Below the pieces are notes generated by a model, which saw only the letters and a program-made list of their open reading frames with translations, was not told the DNA's origin and searched no databases. A program made the translations under genes and the position numbers. Positions 27,395 through 35,964 of a stretch of 64,000 nt of DNA are shown in pieces. Source of the stretch: Streptomyces scopuliridis RB72 (GTDB lineage Bacteria; Actinomycetota; Actinomycetes; Streptomycetales; Streptomycetaceae); the NCBI RefSeq assembly GCF_000718095.1, contig NZ_JOEI01000030.1, positions 1 to 64,000 of the forward strand. Reading direction: 5' to 3'. Numbering within the stretch: position 1 is the stretch's first letter; every line of letters starts with the position of its first letter.

Positions 27395-28593
27395 TGCGAA
27401 GCAACGGCAGGAACAGCGGAAGCGGCAACAGGAACGGCGGAGGCGGGAGCGGCGGCGGCAACCGGGACAACCGGGGAGCCGGCAGCGGGCGTGACGACGA
27501 GCAGAAGCGGCCGTCCCGCCCCCGTCCCGAGGAGCGCCGTTACGACGTCGGCCGCTCGGGTCCCACCGGTGGTTCCGGCGCGTCCGGGGCACCCGCCGGC
27601 TCGCGCCGTTCCGGTGGCTCCGGCGGTTCCGGCGGTTCCGCGGGCGGTGCCTCCGGCGGGGGCTCCCGTCAGGGCGGTGCCCGGGGCGCGGCGGCCCGCG
27701 GCGGTGCCAAGGGCGGTCCCAAGCCTTCGCAGAGCGGTGGCCGCGGCGGTCCGCGGCGCGGTGCGCCGTCCCGTCCGCGCGAACTGGACGCCAAGATCGA
27801 GCAGCGCAACCGCGACCGGTACGCGGACCGGCCCTCGGTCAAGACGCCGAGGACCAACCCGGGCGCCGAGCAGGAGGGCGAGCGGCTGCAGAAGATCCTC
27901 GCCCGCGCCGGCATGGGCTCGCGCCGGGCGTGCGAGGAGCTGATCGAGCAGGCCCGGGTCGAGGTGAACGGCGAGATCGTCCTCGAACAGGGCATGCGCG
28001 TTGACCCGGACCGCGATGAGATCAAGGTCGACGGGCTGACGGTCGCCACGCAGTCGCATCTCTTCTTCGCGCTGAACAAGCCGGCCGGGGTCGTCTCCAC
28101 GATGGGGGACCCCGACGGGCGGCAGAACCTCGGCGACTACGTCACCAACCGCGAGACCCGGCTCTTCCATGTCGGCCGGCTCGACACGGAGACCGAGGGC
28201 ATCATCCTGCTCACCAACCACGGTGAGCTGGCCCACCGCCTCACGCACCCCAAGTACGGCGTCAAGAAGATCTATCTCGCCGCGATCCAGGGCCCGCTGC
28301 CGCGCGATCTGGGCAAGCGGCTGAAGGACGGCATCCAGCTGGACGACGGCTACGCCAAGGCCGACCACTTCCGGGTCGTCGAGAACACCGGCAAGAACTA
28401 CCTGGTGGAGGTCACCCTCCACGAGGGCCGCAAGCACATCGTCCGCCGGATGCTCGCCGAGGCGGGCTTCCCGGTCGACCGGCTCGTCCGGACGTCCTTC
28501 GGGCCGATCCCGCTGGGCGACCAGAAGTCCGGCTGGCTGCGCCGCCTCACCAACACCGAGGTGGGCATGCTGATGAAGGAAGTCGGGCTGTAA
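27394..28593 (+). CDS. rluB: 23S rRNA pseudouridine synthase, RluB/RsuA family, with Gly/Ser/Arg-rich N-terminus
   Basis: About 399 residues. Residues 1-155 are low complexity (GGGSGGG-, GGSGGSGG- and RGG-like stretches) and probably contact RNA. Then comes an S4 domain (RLQKILARAGMGSRRACEEL) and the catalytic domain with NKPAGVVSTM and the catalytic aspartate in GRLDTETEGIILLTN. The family isomerises a specific uridine in 23S rRNA (position 2605 in E. coli numbering for RluB). The ATG overlaps the scpB stop (TGATG); a TTG three bases earlier is also in frame. A 13-bp stem-loop terminator closes the operon. Confidence 0.92.
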   Translation: MRSNGRNSGSGNRNGGGGSGGGNRDNRGAGSGRDDEQKRPSRPRPEERRYDVGRSGPTGGSGASGAPAGSRRSGGSGGSGGSAGGASGGGSRQGGARGAAARGGAKGGPKPSQSGGRGGPRRGAPSRPRELDAKIEQRNRDRYADRPSVKTPRTNPGAEQEGERLQKILARAGMGSRRACEELIEQARVEVNGEIVLEQGMRVDPDRDEIKVDGLTVATQSHLFFALNKPAGVVSTMGDPDGRQNLGDYVTNRETRLFHVGRLDTETEGIILLTNHGELAHRLTHPKYGVKKIYLAAIQGPLPRDLGKRLKDGIQLDDGYAKADHFRVVENTGKNYLVEVTLHEGRKHIVRRMLAEAGFPVDRLVRTSFGPIPLGDQKSGWLRRLTNTEVGMLMKEVGL

Positions 28594-28624
28594 CCACCGC
28601 TCGACAACCACCGCTCGACATCGC

Positions 28625-28654
28625 GAAGCCCGCGGCCGTATGGTCGCGGGCTTC
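28625..28654 (+). terminator. Terminator of the parA-scpAB-rluB operon
   Basis: A 13-bp stem (28625-28637 with 28642-28654, one G-U pair) with a four-base loop follows the rluB stop and is trailed by a short pyrimidine tract CTTCCTT. A 14-bp direct repeat (ACCACCGCTCGACA type) lies between the stop codon and the stem. Confidence 0.85.
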
Positions 28655-28683
28655 TTCCTTGTGCGGACGGCCCGTTCACCTTT

Positions 28684-28700
28684 ATAGTCAACGTGACCAT
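28684..28700. promoter_or_regulatory. NrtR-like operator
   Basis: ATAGTCAACGTGACCAT is an inverted repeat (ATAGTCA / TGACCAT, one mismatch) centred on ACG. It resembles the AGTC-N5-GACT-type palindromes that NrtR regulators bind in actinobacteria. It lies 28 bases before the NrtR-like gene, so autoregulation is likely. The motif match is from general family knowledge; binding is inferred. Confidence 0.65.
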
Positions 28701-28728
28701 TAAGTGTGACCGTGAGGGGGTGGCGGCC

Positions 28729-29472
28729 ATGACGATCCGGGGACGGCGCGTGCCGGGGGGCTACGACCCCGCCGCCTTCGAGCCGTTCGCGGTCACCGTC
28801 GATCTCGCCGTCTTCACCGTGCGCCTGGGCCGGCTGCACGTACTCCTCGTCGAGCGGGGCGAGGAACCGTACCGGGGCGACTGGGCGCTGCCCGGCGGCT
28901 TCGTACGGCCCAGGGAGTCCGCCGGACAGGCCGCCCGCCGCGAACTCGCCGAGGAGACCGGTCTGTTGGCGCGGACCGCGGGCGCGCTCCATCTGGAGCA
29001 GCTGCGCACCTACAGCGATCCGGACCGCGACCCCAGGATGCGGGTGGTGTCCGTGGCGTACGCCGCGCTCATCCCCGATCTGCCGGAGCCGCGCGGCGGC
29101 GGGGACGCGGCCCGCGCCCAGTGGGTGGAGTTCGGCGCCCGCGGGCCGCTCGCCTTCGACCACGAGCACATCCTCGCCGACGCCTACGACCGGGTCGGCG
29201 CCAAGCTCGAATACACCTGTCTCGCCACGGCCTTCTGCCCGCCCGAGTTCACGCTCGGGGAGCTGCGGCAGGTGTACGAGACGATCTGGGGCGTGGCTCT
29301 CGACCGCCCCAACTTCCGGCGCAAGGTCCTCACCACGCCCGGTTTCGTCCAGGCGCTGGAGGGGCCGCCGCGCCGGACGGGTGGCCGGGGGAAACCGGCC
29401 GCGCTGTATCGCGCGGGCTCCGCCACCACGCTGCACCCACCTCTGCTGCGACCGGAAGGACGGAACGCATGA
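28729..29472 (+). CDS. NUDIX-domain transcriptional regulator, NrtR type
   Basis: The 247-residue protein joins a Nudix domain to a C-terminal winged helix (FTLGELRQVYETIWG, then FRRKVLTTPGF), the layout of NrtR repressors of NAD metabolism that sense ADP-ribose. The Nudix box is intact (GGFVRPRESAGQAARRELAE followed by ETGL), whereas many NrtR proteins have lost catalytic residues, so it may also hydrolyse a nucleotide. The ATG at 28729 is preferred for its G-rich ribosome site; a longer start at 28693 would overlap the operator. It overlaps the ADP-ribosylglycohydrolase gene by four bases (ATGA). Confidence 0.85.
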   Translation: MTIRGRRVPGGYDPAAFEPFAVTVDLAVFTVRLGRLHVLLVERGEEPYRGDWALPGGFVRPRESAGQAARRELAEETGLLARTAGALHLEQLRTYSDPDRDPRMRVVSVAYAALIPDLPEPRGGGDAARAQWVEFGARGPLAFDHEHILADAYDRVGAKLEYTCLATAFCPPEFTLGELRQVYETIWGVALDRPNFRRKVLTTPGFVQALEGPPRRTGGRGKPAALYRAGSATTLHPPLLRPEGRNA

Positions 29473-30491
29473 TCATCGCGAGGGCCCTGACCAAACAGGC
29501 TGCCACGGGCTCGCTGATCGGGCTCGCGCTCGGTGACGCGCTGGGCTTTCCCACCGAGTTCAACGATGTGCCGTCGATCCTGGCCAAGTGCGGTCCCTGG
29601 CGGGAGATGGCGCTGCCGGAGCCCGCGTTCGTCACGGACGACACCCAGATGACGCTGGCGTTCGCGCGCGGGATCAGGACCGCGATGGACCGGGGCGTGC
29701 TCGGTCCGCTGCGGCTGGAGCGGCCGGTGCGCGACGAGTTCGTCCGCTGGTACCACTCCCCGGACAACAACCGCGCCCCCGGCGCCACGTGCCTGACCGC
29801 CTGCAGACTCCTCGACAGCGACCGCCCCTGGCAGCGGGCCAGCCGGATCGACTCCAAGGGCTGCGGCGCCAATATGCGGGTCGCGCCGATCGGACTCGTC
29901 CCCGGCCTCAGCGACGAACAGCGCGGCGGCGCGGCGCAGTTGCAGGCGGCGCTCACCCACGGCCATCCGACGGCGCTGGCCGCCTCCGATCTGACGGCCC
30001 GCGCGGTCTATCTGCTGGCGCACGGCGGTGAGCCGCAGGGGCTGGTGGGCCAGCTGCGCTCGTACGCGTACGAGAACCGCGAGCACTACTACCACCGCTG
30101 GCTCGGCGACCTGTGGAGCCTCTCCGGCGACCCCACGCCCGAGACCTTCATCGCCCGGGGCTGGGACGAGTGCCTGGAAGCCCTGGAACGCCTCCAGGAG
30201 GCCCTGCGCACCCCCTCCCCGGAGACCGACCCCTGCCTGGCCACCGGAGACGGCTGGATCGCCGAGGAAGCCCTCGCCACCGGCCTGCTCTGCTTCCTCC
30301 TCTTCCCCCAGGACCCGCTCACCGCCCTGCGCCGCGCGGCCTGCACGAGGGGCGACTCCGACTCCCTCGCCTGCCTCACGGGCGCGTTCGCGGGCGCCCA
30401 CCTGGGCGCGGGCGCGTGGCCCCAGGAGTGGGCGGAGCGGATCGAGTACCACGGCGAGCTGATGGCGCTGGGAGCGCTCTGGGATTCTTGA
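29469..30491 (+). CDS. ADP-ribosylglycohydrolase family protein
   Basis: The 340-residue protein has the DraG/ARH fold: GSLIGLALGDALGFPTEF, the metal-binding VTDDTQMTLAFARG and the second metal site CTRGDSDSLACLTGAFAGA. Such enzymes remove ADP-ribose from proteins or nucleic acids. The substrate here is unknown. Translational coupling with the NrtR-like regulator ties it to NAD/ADP-ribose homeostasis: it would release ADP-ribose, the probable ligand of that regulator. It converges on the nucleotidyltransferase gene. Confidence 0.9.
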   Translation: MIIARALTKQAATGSLIGLALGDALGFPTEFNDVPSILAKCGPWREMALPEPAFVTDDTQMTLAFARGIRTAMDRGVLGPLRLERPVRDEFVRWYHSPDNNRAPGATCLTACRLLDSDRPWQRASRIDSKGCGANMRVAPIGLVPGLSDEQRGGAAQLQAALTHGHPTALAASDLTARAVYLLAHGGEPQGLVGQLRSYAYENREHYYHRWLGDLWSLSGDPTPETFIARGWDECLEALERLQEALRTPSPETDPCLATGDGWIAEEALATGLLCFLLFPQDPLTALRRAACTRGDSDSLACLTGAFAGAHLGAGAWPQEWAERIEYHGELMALGALWDS

Positions 30492-30514
30492 GCCGCGTGG
30501 GTGAGCCGCGCGTG

Positions 30515-31198
30515 TCAGAGCGCTGAGGCGCGGCGTGTGCGGGTCAGGAAGTCTTCGACGCGCGCGTGGTCCGGCTCGGGTGGCAGGGGGGAGCGGGGGG
30601 CCGCCTCGTCGGATTCGGCGACGAGGCGGGTCACACGGCGCTCCACCTCGGGCCAGGGGACCTCGCCCCGCTTGACCGCCAGCAGCCGGTCCCGGTCCTC
30701 GCCGACGTCGATCACCAGACTGCCCGTACGCAGCAGATCCCGGCAGGAGGCGAGCAGTCGCAGCAGATGCATGGCGTGCTTCCAGCGCGGGGCGCCGTGC
30801 CGGCGGACGTCCGCCTCCAGCTTCTCGCGCTGGCCCTCGGCGTAGCGGACGAAGGTCCGGTGCGCGTGGCGGGACAGGAACGCGTCGCGCAGGGCGAGCA
30901 GTTCACGGCCGGTGTCGTCGATCCGCTCCACGAGCGGGGAGTGCAGACACTCCAGGACATTGGGGTTGGTCCGGAGGGCGAGGTGGCAGAAGCGCTCCAG
31001 CTCCCAGGAGAACTGCTCCGGGGCCGGGCCCTCGACATGGGCCGGCGGCTTCTCGAAGCGCCAGAAGAGCGGGGTCGGGGCGAGGAAGACACCGCGCCGG
31101 TCGGTGTCGCTCCCCTCCGTCGCCAGTCCGAAGGCGCGCGAGCCCATCACACACGCGTAGACGGTGTGTTCACGGACGAGCGCTTCCGGCGAGGTCAT
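30515..31198 (-). CDS. YcgL-type predicted nucleotidyltransferase (polymerase-beta superfamily)
   Basis: The 227-residue protein begins MTSPEALVREHTVYACVMGS; the GSRAFGLATEGSDTDRRG segment that follows is the GS-x(n)-D-x-D motif of minimal nucleotidyltransferases. The rest is helical, with FEKPPAHVEGP and ECLHSPLVE typical of the YcgL/COG3541 group. That group has no firmly assigned reaction; members may modify tRNA or small molecules or act like MNT antitoxins. No HEPN partner is adjacent. The frame is open 14 codons further upstream, but the ATG at 31198 fits the family. Confidence 0.82.
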   Translation of the reverse strand: MTSPEALVREHTVYACVMGSRAFGLATEGSDTDRRGVFLAPTPLFWRFEKPPAHVEGPAPEQFSWELERFCHLALRTNPNVLECLHSPLVERIDDTGRELLALRDAFLSRHAHRTFVRYAEGQREKLEADVRRHGAPRWKHAMHLLRLLASCRDLLRTGSLVIDVGEDRDRLLAVKRGEVPWPEVERRVTRLVAESDEAAPRSPLPPEPDHARVEDFLTRTRRASAL

Positions 31199-31323
31199 GG
31201 ACGAGAGGGTACGGGGACACCGCTCCGCGTTCCCGGGCATTTCTCCCGGGGAACGGTCGCCGCGCCCCCGTTCCCCGCGGCTGACTACCCTGGGACGAGC
31301 ACTCGATCACTGAGGAGAACGTC

Positions 31324-31686
31324 GTGGCGGTACGAGCGGTCCGCGGAGCGGTCCAGCTGGAGCGGGACGAAGCCGGGCACATGGACGACCAGGTCAGGCA
31401 GCTCCTCACCGCGATCCTTGAGCGCAACGCGCTCACCGCGGACGATCTGATCAGCGTCTGGTTCACGGCCACGCCCGATCTGCACAGCGACTTCCCGGCC
31501 GCCGCGGCCCGCGGGCTCGGCATCGTCGACGTCCCCCTGATCTGCGCGCAGGAACTGGACATCGCGGGCGCCCTGCCGCGCGTCGTCCGTATCCTCGCCC
31601 ATATCGAGTCCGACCTCCCCAAGTCCCAGATCGCGCACGTCTACCTCGGCGCCGCGGCTGCCCTCCGCAAGGACATCGCCCAGTGA
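31324..31686 (+). CDS. aroH: Chorismate mutase, AroH type
   Basis: This 120-residue enzyme converts chorismate to prephenate, the entry to phenylalanine and tyrosine. It is of the small AroH trimeric class (VRAVRGAVQLERDEAGHMDD, then LISVWFTATPDLHSDFPAAA with the active-site arginine and the loop), not the helical AroQ class. The GTG start has GAGGAG upstream. Its stop overlaps the tyrA start, making an aromatic amino-acid pair. Confidence 0.94.
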   Translation: MAVRAVRGAVQLERDEAGHMDDQVRQLLTAILERNALTADDLISVWFTATPDLHSDFPAAAARGLGIVDVPLICAQELDIAGALPRVVRILAHIESDLPKSQIAHVYLGAAAALRKDIAQ

Positions 31687-32768
31687 GAACCGCCGTCGTC
31701 ATCGGTACGGGCCTGATCGGCACCTCGGCGGCGCTGGCCCTGGCCGGCCGGGGGGTCACCGTCCATCTCAGCGACCACGACCCCTCCCGCGCCAGGACCG
31801 CCGCCGCGCTCGGCGCGGGGACGGACGAGGCGCCCGAGGGCCCCGTCGACCTCGCGATCATCGCCGTACCGCCCACGCATGTCGCCGCCACGCTCTCCGC
31901 GGCGATGCGCGACGGCGTGGCCCGCGGCTATCTGGACGTGGCCAGCGTCAAGGGCGGCCCCCGGCGCGAGCTGGAGGCGCTCGGCCTCGATCTCGCCGCG
32001 TACATCGGTACGCACCCCATGGCCGGCAAGGAGCGCTCGGGACCGCTGGCCGCGACCGCCGATCTCTTCGAGGGGCGCCCGTGGGTGCTGACCCCGACCC
32101 GGGACACCGACACCGAGGTGCTCAACCTCGCCCTGGAACTGGTCGCGTTGTGCCGCGCCGTGCCGGTGGTGATGGACGCCGACGCGCACGACCGCGCGGT
32201 CGCCCTCGTCTCGCACACCCCGCAGCTGATCTCGTCGATGGTCGCCGCCCGGCTTGAGGAGGCCGACGAGACGGCCGTACGCCTCTGCGGCCAGGGCATC
32301 CGCGATGTCACCCGGATCGCGGCCTCCGACCCCGGGATGTGGGTCGAGATCCTCTCCGCCAACCCCGGCCCGGTCGCCGACGTACTGGCCGGGGTCGCCG
32401 CCGACCTCGGGGAGACGGTCGAGGCGCTGCGCGCGCTCCAGTCCGCGGACGCGGACAAGCGGCGCGGCGGGGCCGCCGGGATCGAGGACGTCCTGCGGCG
32501 CGGCAACGCGGGACGGGTACGGGTGCCGGGCAAGCACGGCGCCGCCCCCGCGACGTACGAGATCGTGGCCGTGCTCATCAGCGACCAGCCGGGCGAGCTG
32601 GCCCGGATCTTCGCGGACGCGGGCCGCGCCGGGGTCAATGTGGAGGACGTACGGATCGAGCACGCGACCGGGCAGCAGGCGGGCCTGGTACAGCTGATGG
32701 TGGTGCCGTCGGCGGCTCCGGTGCTCTCGGCGGCCCTGCGGGAACGCGGCTGGTCGATCCGGCAGTAG
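31683..32768 (+). CDS. tyrA: Prephenate dehydrogenase
   Basis: The 361-residue protein oxidatively decarboxylates prephenate to 4-hydroxyphenylpyruvate for tyrosine synthesis. The NAD(P)-binding VVIGTGLIGTSAALALAGRG is at the N-terminus; TYIGTHPMAGKE-like (YIGTHPMAGKERSGP) and LVSHTPQLIS are active-site segments. A C-terminal ACT domain from about residue 290 (EIVAVLISDQPGELARIFAD) implies feedback control, probably by tyrosine. The GTG start overlaps aroH by four bases. Confidence 0.95.
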   Translation: MRTAVVIGTGLIGTSAALALAGRGVTVHLSDHDPSRARTAAALGAGTDEAPEGPVDLAIIAVPPTHVAATLSAAMRDGVARGYLDVASVKGGPRRELEALGLDLAAYIGTHPMAGKERSGPLAATADLFEGRPWVLTPTRDTDTEVLNLALELVALCRAVPVVMDADAHDRAVALVSHTPQLISSMVAARLEEADETAVRLCGQGIRDVTRIAASDPGMWVEILSANPGPVADVLAGVAADLGETVEALRALQSADADKRRGGAAGIEDVLRRGNAGRVRVPGKHGAAPATYEIVAVLISDQPGELARIFADAGRAGVNVEDVRIEHATGQQAGLVQLMVVPSAAPVLSAALRERGWSIRQ

Positions 32769-32876
32769 TCCGCCGGTGGTCCCGCGGTGGTTCCGCCGTA
32801 GTCCCTCAGTAGTCCGGCGCGGTGGTCCGCGTCCCGCCGAACGGGTGCATTCGGGGTCCTGAGTACTCGGTAACCT

Positions 32877-32906
32877 TGTGCGGGGGCGTATGTGCGTCCC
32901 CGCACA
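32877..32906 (+). other. Hairpin in the cmk leader
   Basis: TGTGCGGGG at 32877-32885 pairs perfectly with CCCCGCACA at 32898-32906 around a 12-base loop. It lies 35 bases before the cmk start and after a possible -10 TAACCT at 32871-32876, so it would fall at the start of the mRNA. Function unknown. Confidence 0.5.
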
Positions 32907-32941
32907 TCGACCCCCTTGAACCAGGAAGGTGTCCGACCCCC

Positions 32942-33655
32942 GTGGACAACGGAGCAACCCCCGCCCGGACCGCACCGGCCGCAGTGATCGTCGCCATCGA
33001 CGGGCCCTCCGGCACGGGCAAGTCGAGCACCTCCAAGGCCGTGGCCGCCCAGCTCGGGCTGAGCTACCTGGACACCGGCGCGCAGTACCGCGCGATGACC
33101 TGGTGGATGATCACCAACGGTGTCGACGTCTCGGACCCCGCCGCCGTCGCGACCGCCGCGGGCAAGCCCGTGCTGGTCTCCGGGACCGACCCGGCCGCTC
33201 CCACGATCACCGTGGACGGGGCGGACGCCTCCGGGCCGATCCGTACCCAGGAGGTCACCTCCAAGGTGAGCGCGGTCAGCGCCGTGCCCGAGGTACGGAC
33301 CGTCGTCACCGAGCTCCAGCGCTCCATCGCCTCGGCCGCCGGGAAGGGGATCGTGGTCGAGGGCCGCGACATCGGTACGACCGTGCTGCCGGACGCCGAC
33401 GTCAAGGTCTTCCTCACCGCGTCCCCGGAGGCGCGCGCCGCCCGGCGCAGCGGTGAGCTGAAGGGCAAGGAGGCGACCGATGTCGCCGCCACCAAGGACG
33501 CCCTGGCCAAGCGGGACGCGGCCGACTCCGGCCGTAAGACGTCCCCGCTCGCCAAGGCCGGCGACGCGGTCGAGGTGGACACCACGGATCTCACGCTCCA
33601 GCAGGTCATCGAGTGTGTCGTGACCCTGGTCGAGGAGAAGCGGGCCGCGCGGTGA
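32942..33655 (+). CDS. cmk: Cytidylate kinase
   Basis: CMP/dCMP kinase recycles CMP and dCMP to the diphosphates. From the GTG at 32942 (AGGAAGG upstream) the product has 237 residues with the P-loop AIDGPSGTGKSSTSKAVA, the CMP-binding LDTGAQYRAMT and the VVEGRDIGTTVLPDADVKVF segment. A longer in-frame start at 32822 would pass through the leader hairpin and is unlikely. It overlaps the acyltransferase gene by four bases. Confidence 0.95.
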   Translation: MDNGATPARTAPAAVIVAIDGPSGTGKSSTSKAVAAQLGLSYLDTGAQYRAMTWWMITNGVDVSDPAAVATAAGKPVLVSGTDPAAPTITVDGADASGPIRTQEVTSKVSAVSAVPEVRTVVTELQRSIASAAGKGIVVEGRDIGTTVLPDADVKVFLTASPEARAARRSGELKGKEATDVAATKDALAKRDAADSGRKTSPLAKAGDAVEVDTTDLTLQQVIECVVTLVEEKRAAR

Positions 33656-34350
33656 GCACACCGTCGGCACCGGCGGCGAGAGCCACGTCACCGAAGGACG
33701 CGGCCCCGGCCCCGGCCTCGGAGAAGGGCGCGGCGGTCGGGCGCGGCATCGGCATCGGGCTGATGTACGGCCTGTGGAAGCCGCGGGTGCTGGGCGCGTG
33801 GCGGGTTCCGGCGAGCGGCCCCGTCATCCTCGCCGTCAACCACGCGCACAACATCGACGGCCCGATGCTGATGGGCACCGCGCCCCGGCCGGTGCACTTC
33901 CTGATCAAGAAGGAAGCGTTCATCGGCCCGCTCGACCCGTTCCTGCGGGCCATCGGCCAGCTGAAGGTGGACCGTACGGTCGCCGACCGCGCCGCGATCA
34001 CCGACGCGCTCGGGGTGCTCAGGGACGGCGGGGTGCTGGGGATATTCCCCGAGGGCACCCGGGGCGAGGGAGACTTCGCCTCACTGCGCGCCGGGCTGGC
34101 GTACTTCGCCGTACGGTCCGGGGCGCCGATCGTGCCGGTGGCGGTCCTGGGCAGTACGGAGCGCCGGGGCCGGCTGATACGGGCGCTGCCCCCGCTGCGC
34201 AGCCGCGTGGACGTCGTCTTCGGCGACGCCTTCGAGGCGGGGGACGGCACCGGACGGCGCACCCGCAAGGCGCTGGACGAGGCCACCGCGCGCATCCAGG
34301 AGCGGCTGACCGTCCACCTGGAAAACGCCAGGCGCCTGACCGGGCGCTAG
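33652..34350 (+). CDS. plsC: 1-acyl-sn-glycerol-3-phosphate acyltransferase family protein
   Basis: This 232-residue protein belongs to the PlsC family that transfers acyl chains to lysophosphatidate in phospholipid synthesis. The catalytic H-x4-D is in AVNHAHNIDGP, the glycerol-phosphate-binding FPEGTRGEG is near the middle, and IVPVAVLGS is the third conserved block. The first 35 residues are a Pro/Ala-rich tail. It starts at a GTG overlapping the cmk stop and is followed by der, a common actinobacterial order. Confidence 0.92.
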   Translation: MSTPSAPAARATSPKDAAPAPASEKGAAVGRGIGIGLMYGLWKPRVLGAWRVPASGPVILAVNHAHNIDGPMLMGTAPRPVHFLIKKEAFIGPLDPFLRAIGQLKVDRTVADRAAITDALGVLRDGGVLGIFPEGTRGEGDFASLRAGLAYFAVRSGAPIVPVAVLGSTERRGRLIRALPPLRSRVDVVFGDAFEAGDGTGRRTRKALDEATARIQERLTVHLENARRLTGR

Positions 34351-34416
34351 GAAAGACTTGAGTAGTGCACCGCGTGTCCGCGGTGCACCGATCACGATGA
34401 ACGAGGTACGGACTTC

Positions 34417-35877
34417 ATGAACGACCAGATCGACTCCGCCGACGAGCACGGAGAGCTCGGCGATGCCGAGTACGCGGACTTCATGGAGCTTGCCGCTCAG
34501 GAGGGGTTCGAGCCCGAGGAGGTGGAGGGTGCGATCGATGAGGCCGGTCACGGCCCGCTGCCCGTCCTCGCCGTCGTCGGCCGACCGAATGTCGGCAAAT
34601 CCACTCTCGTGAACCGGATCATCGGCCGCCGCGAGGCGGTCGTCGAGGACAAGCCCGGAGTCACCCGCGACCGGGTCACCTACGAGGCCGAGTGGGCGGG
34701 CCGCCGCTTCAAGATCGTCGACACCGGCGGCTGGGAGCAGGACGTCCTCGGTATCGACGCCTCCGTCGCCGCCCAGGCCGAGTACGCGATCGAGGCCGCC
34801 GACGCGGTCGTCTTCGTCGTGGACTCCACGGTCGGCGCGACCGACACCGACACGGCCGTGGTCCGGCTGCTGCGCAAGGCGGGCAAGCCCGTCGTGCTCT
34901 GCGCCAACAAGGTCGACGGACCGAGCGGCGAGGCCGACGCCACGGCGCTCTGGTCGCTCGGGCTCGGCGAGCCCCACCCGGTCTCCTCGCTGCACGGCCG
35001 GGGCACCGGCGACATGCTCGACGCGGTGCTCGAAGCGCTGCCCGAGGCCCCGGCGCAGACATTCGGCACCGCCCTCGGCGGCCCCCGCCGTATCGCGCTC
35101 ATCGGCCGCCCGAACGTCGGCAAGTCGTCCCTGCTGAACAAGGTCGCGGGCCAGGACCGCGTCGTCGTCAACGAGATCGCGGGCACCACCCGCGACCCGG
35201 TCGACGAGCTGATCGAGCTGGGCGGCGTCGTCTGGAAGTTCATCGACACCGCGGGTATCCGCCGCCGGGTCCATCTCCAGGAAGGCGCGGACTACTACGC
35301 CTCGCTGCGTACCGCCGCCGCCGTCGAGAAGGCCGAGGTGGCGGTGGTACTGATCGACACCAGCGAGTCCATCAGCGTCCAGGACCAGCGGATCATCACG
35401 ATGGCCGTCGAGGCGGGCCGTGCCCTGGTCATCGCGTACAACAAGTGGGACACCCTCGACGAGGAGCGCCGCTACTACCTGGAGCGGGAGATCGAGACGG
35501 AGCTGGCACAGGTCGCCTGGGCCCCCCGGGTGAATGTGTCGGCGCGCACCGGCCGCCATATGGAGAAGCTGGTCCCGGCGATCGAGACGGCCCTCGCGGG
35601 CTGGGAGACGCGGGTCCCGACCGGCCGGCTCAACGCGTTCCTGGGCGAGCTGGTCGCCGCGCATCCGCACCCGGTCCGGGGCGGCAAGCAGCCCCGCATC
35701 CTGTTCGGTACGCAGGCGGGCACGAAGCCGCCGCGCTTCGTGCTCTTCGCCTCGGGCTTCATCGAGGCCGGCTACCGGCGCTTCGTGGAGCGCCGGCTGC
35801 GTGAGGAGTTCGGCTTCGAGGGCACCCCGATCCATATCTCCGTACGGGTGCGCGAGAAGCGCGGCCGCAAGAAGTAG
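34417..35877 (+). CDS. der: Ribosome biogenesis GTPase Der (EngA)
   Basis: Der is an essential double GTPase that helps assemble the 50S subunit. Two complete G domains are visible: [16 protein letters not shown] near residue 53 with NKVDGPSG, and [15 protein letters not shown] near 229 with [14 protein letters not shown]-like C-terminal domain follows and the protein ends in a basic REKRGRKK. A 48-residue acidic leader precedes the first G domain. The 486-residue length is normal. It closes the cmk-plsC-der unit and is followed by a very strong terminator. Confidence 0.96.
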   Translation: MNDQIDSADEHGELGDAEYADFMELAAQEGFEPEEVEGAIDEAGHGPLPVLAVVGRPNVGKSTLVNRIIGRREAVVEDKPGVTRDRVTYEAEWAGRRFKIVDTGGWEQDVLGIDASVAAQAEYAIEAADAVVFVVDSTVGATDTDTAVVRLLRKAGKPVVLCANKVDGPSGEADATALWSLGLGEPHPVSSLHGRGTGDMLDAVLEALPEAPAQTFGTALGGPRRIALIGRPNVGKSSLLNKVAGQDRVVVNEIAGTTRDPVDELIELGGVVWKFIDTAGIRRRVHLQEGADYYASLRTAAAVEKAEVAVVLIDTSESISVQDQRIITMAVEAGRALVIAYNKWDTLDEERRYYLEREIETELAQVAWAPRVNVSARTGRHMEKLVPAIETALAGWETRVPTGRLNAFLGELVAAHPHPVRGGKQPRILFGTQAGTKPPRFVLFASGFIEAGYRRFVERRLREEFGFEGTPIHISVRVREKRGRKK

Positions 35878-35902
35878 GCCGGGAAGCCCGGACGTACATC
35901 AC

Positions 35903-35960
35903 GCCGGAAGCGGTGGGGCCCGGCACGGACGAATCCGTGCCGGGCCCCACCGCTTCCGGC
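35903..35960. terminator. 27-bp perfect-stem terminator between convergent genes
   Basis: Bases 35903-35929 are exactly complementary to 35934-35960 with a CGAA tetraloop. It lies between der and the convergent hypothetical gene, whose stop is four bases away. There is no T-run; stem strength alone is probably enough. It serves both strands. Confidence 0.93.
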
Positions 35961-35964
35961 GCTG

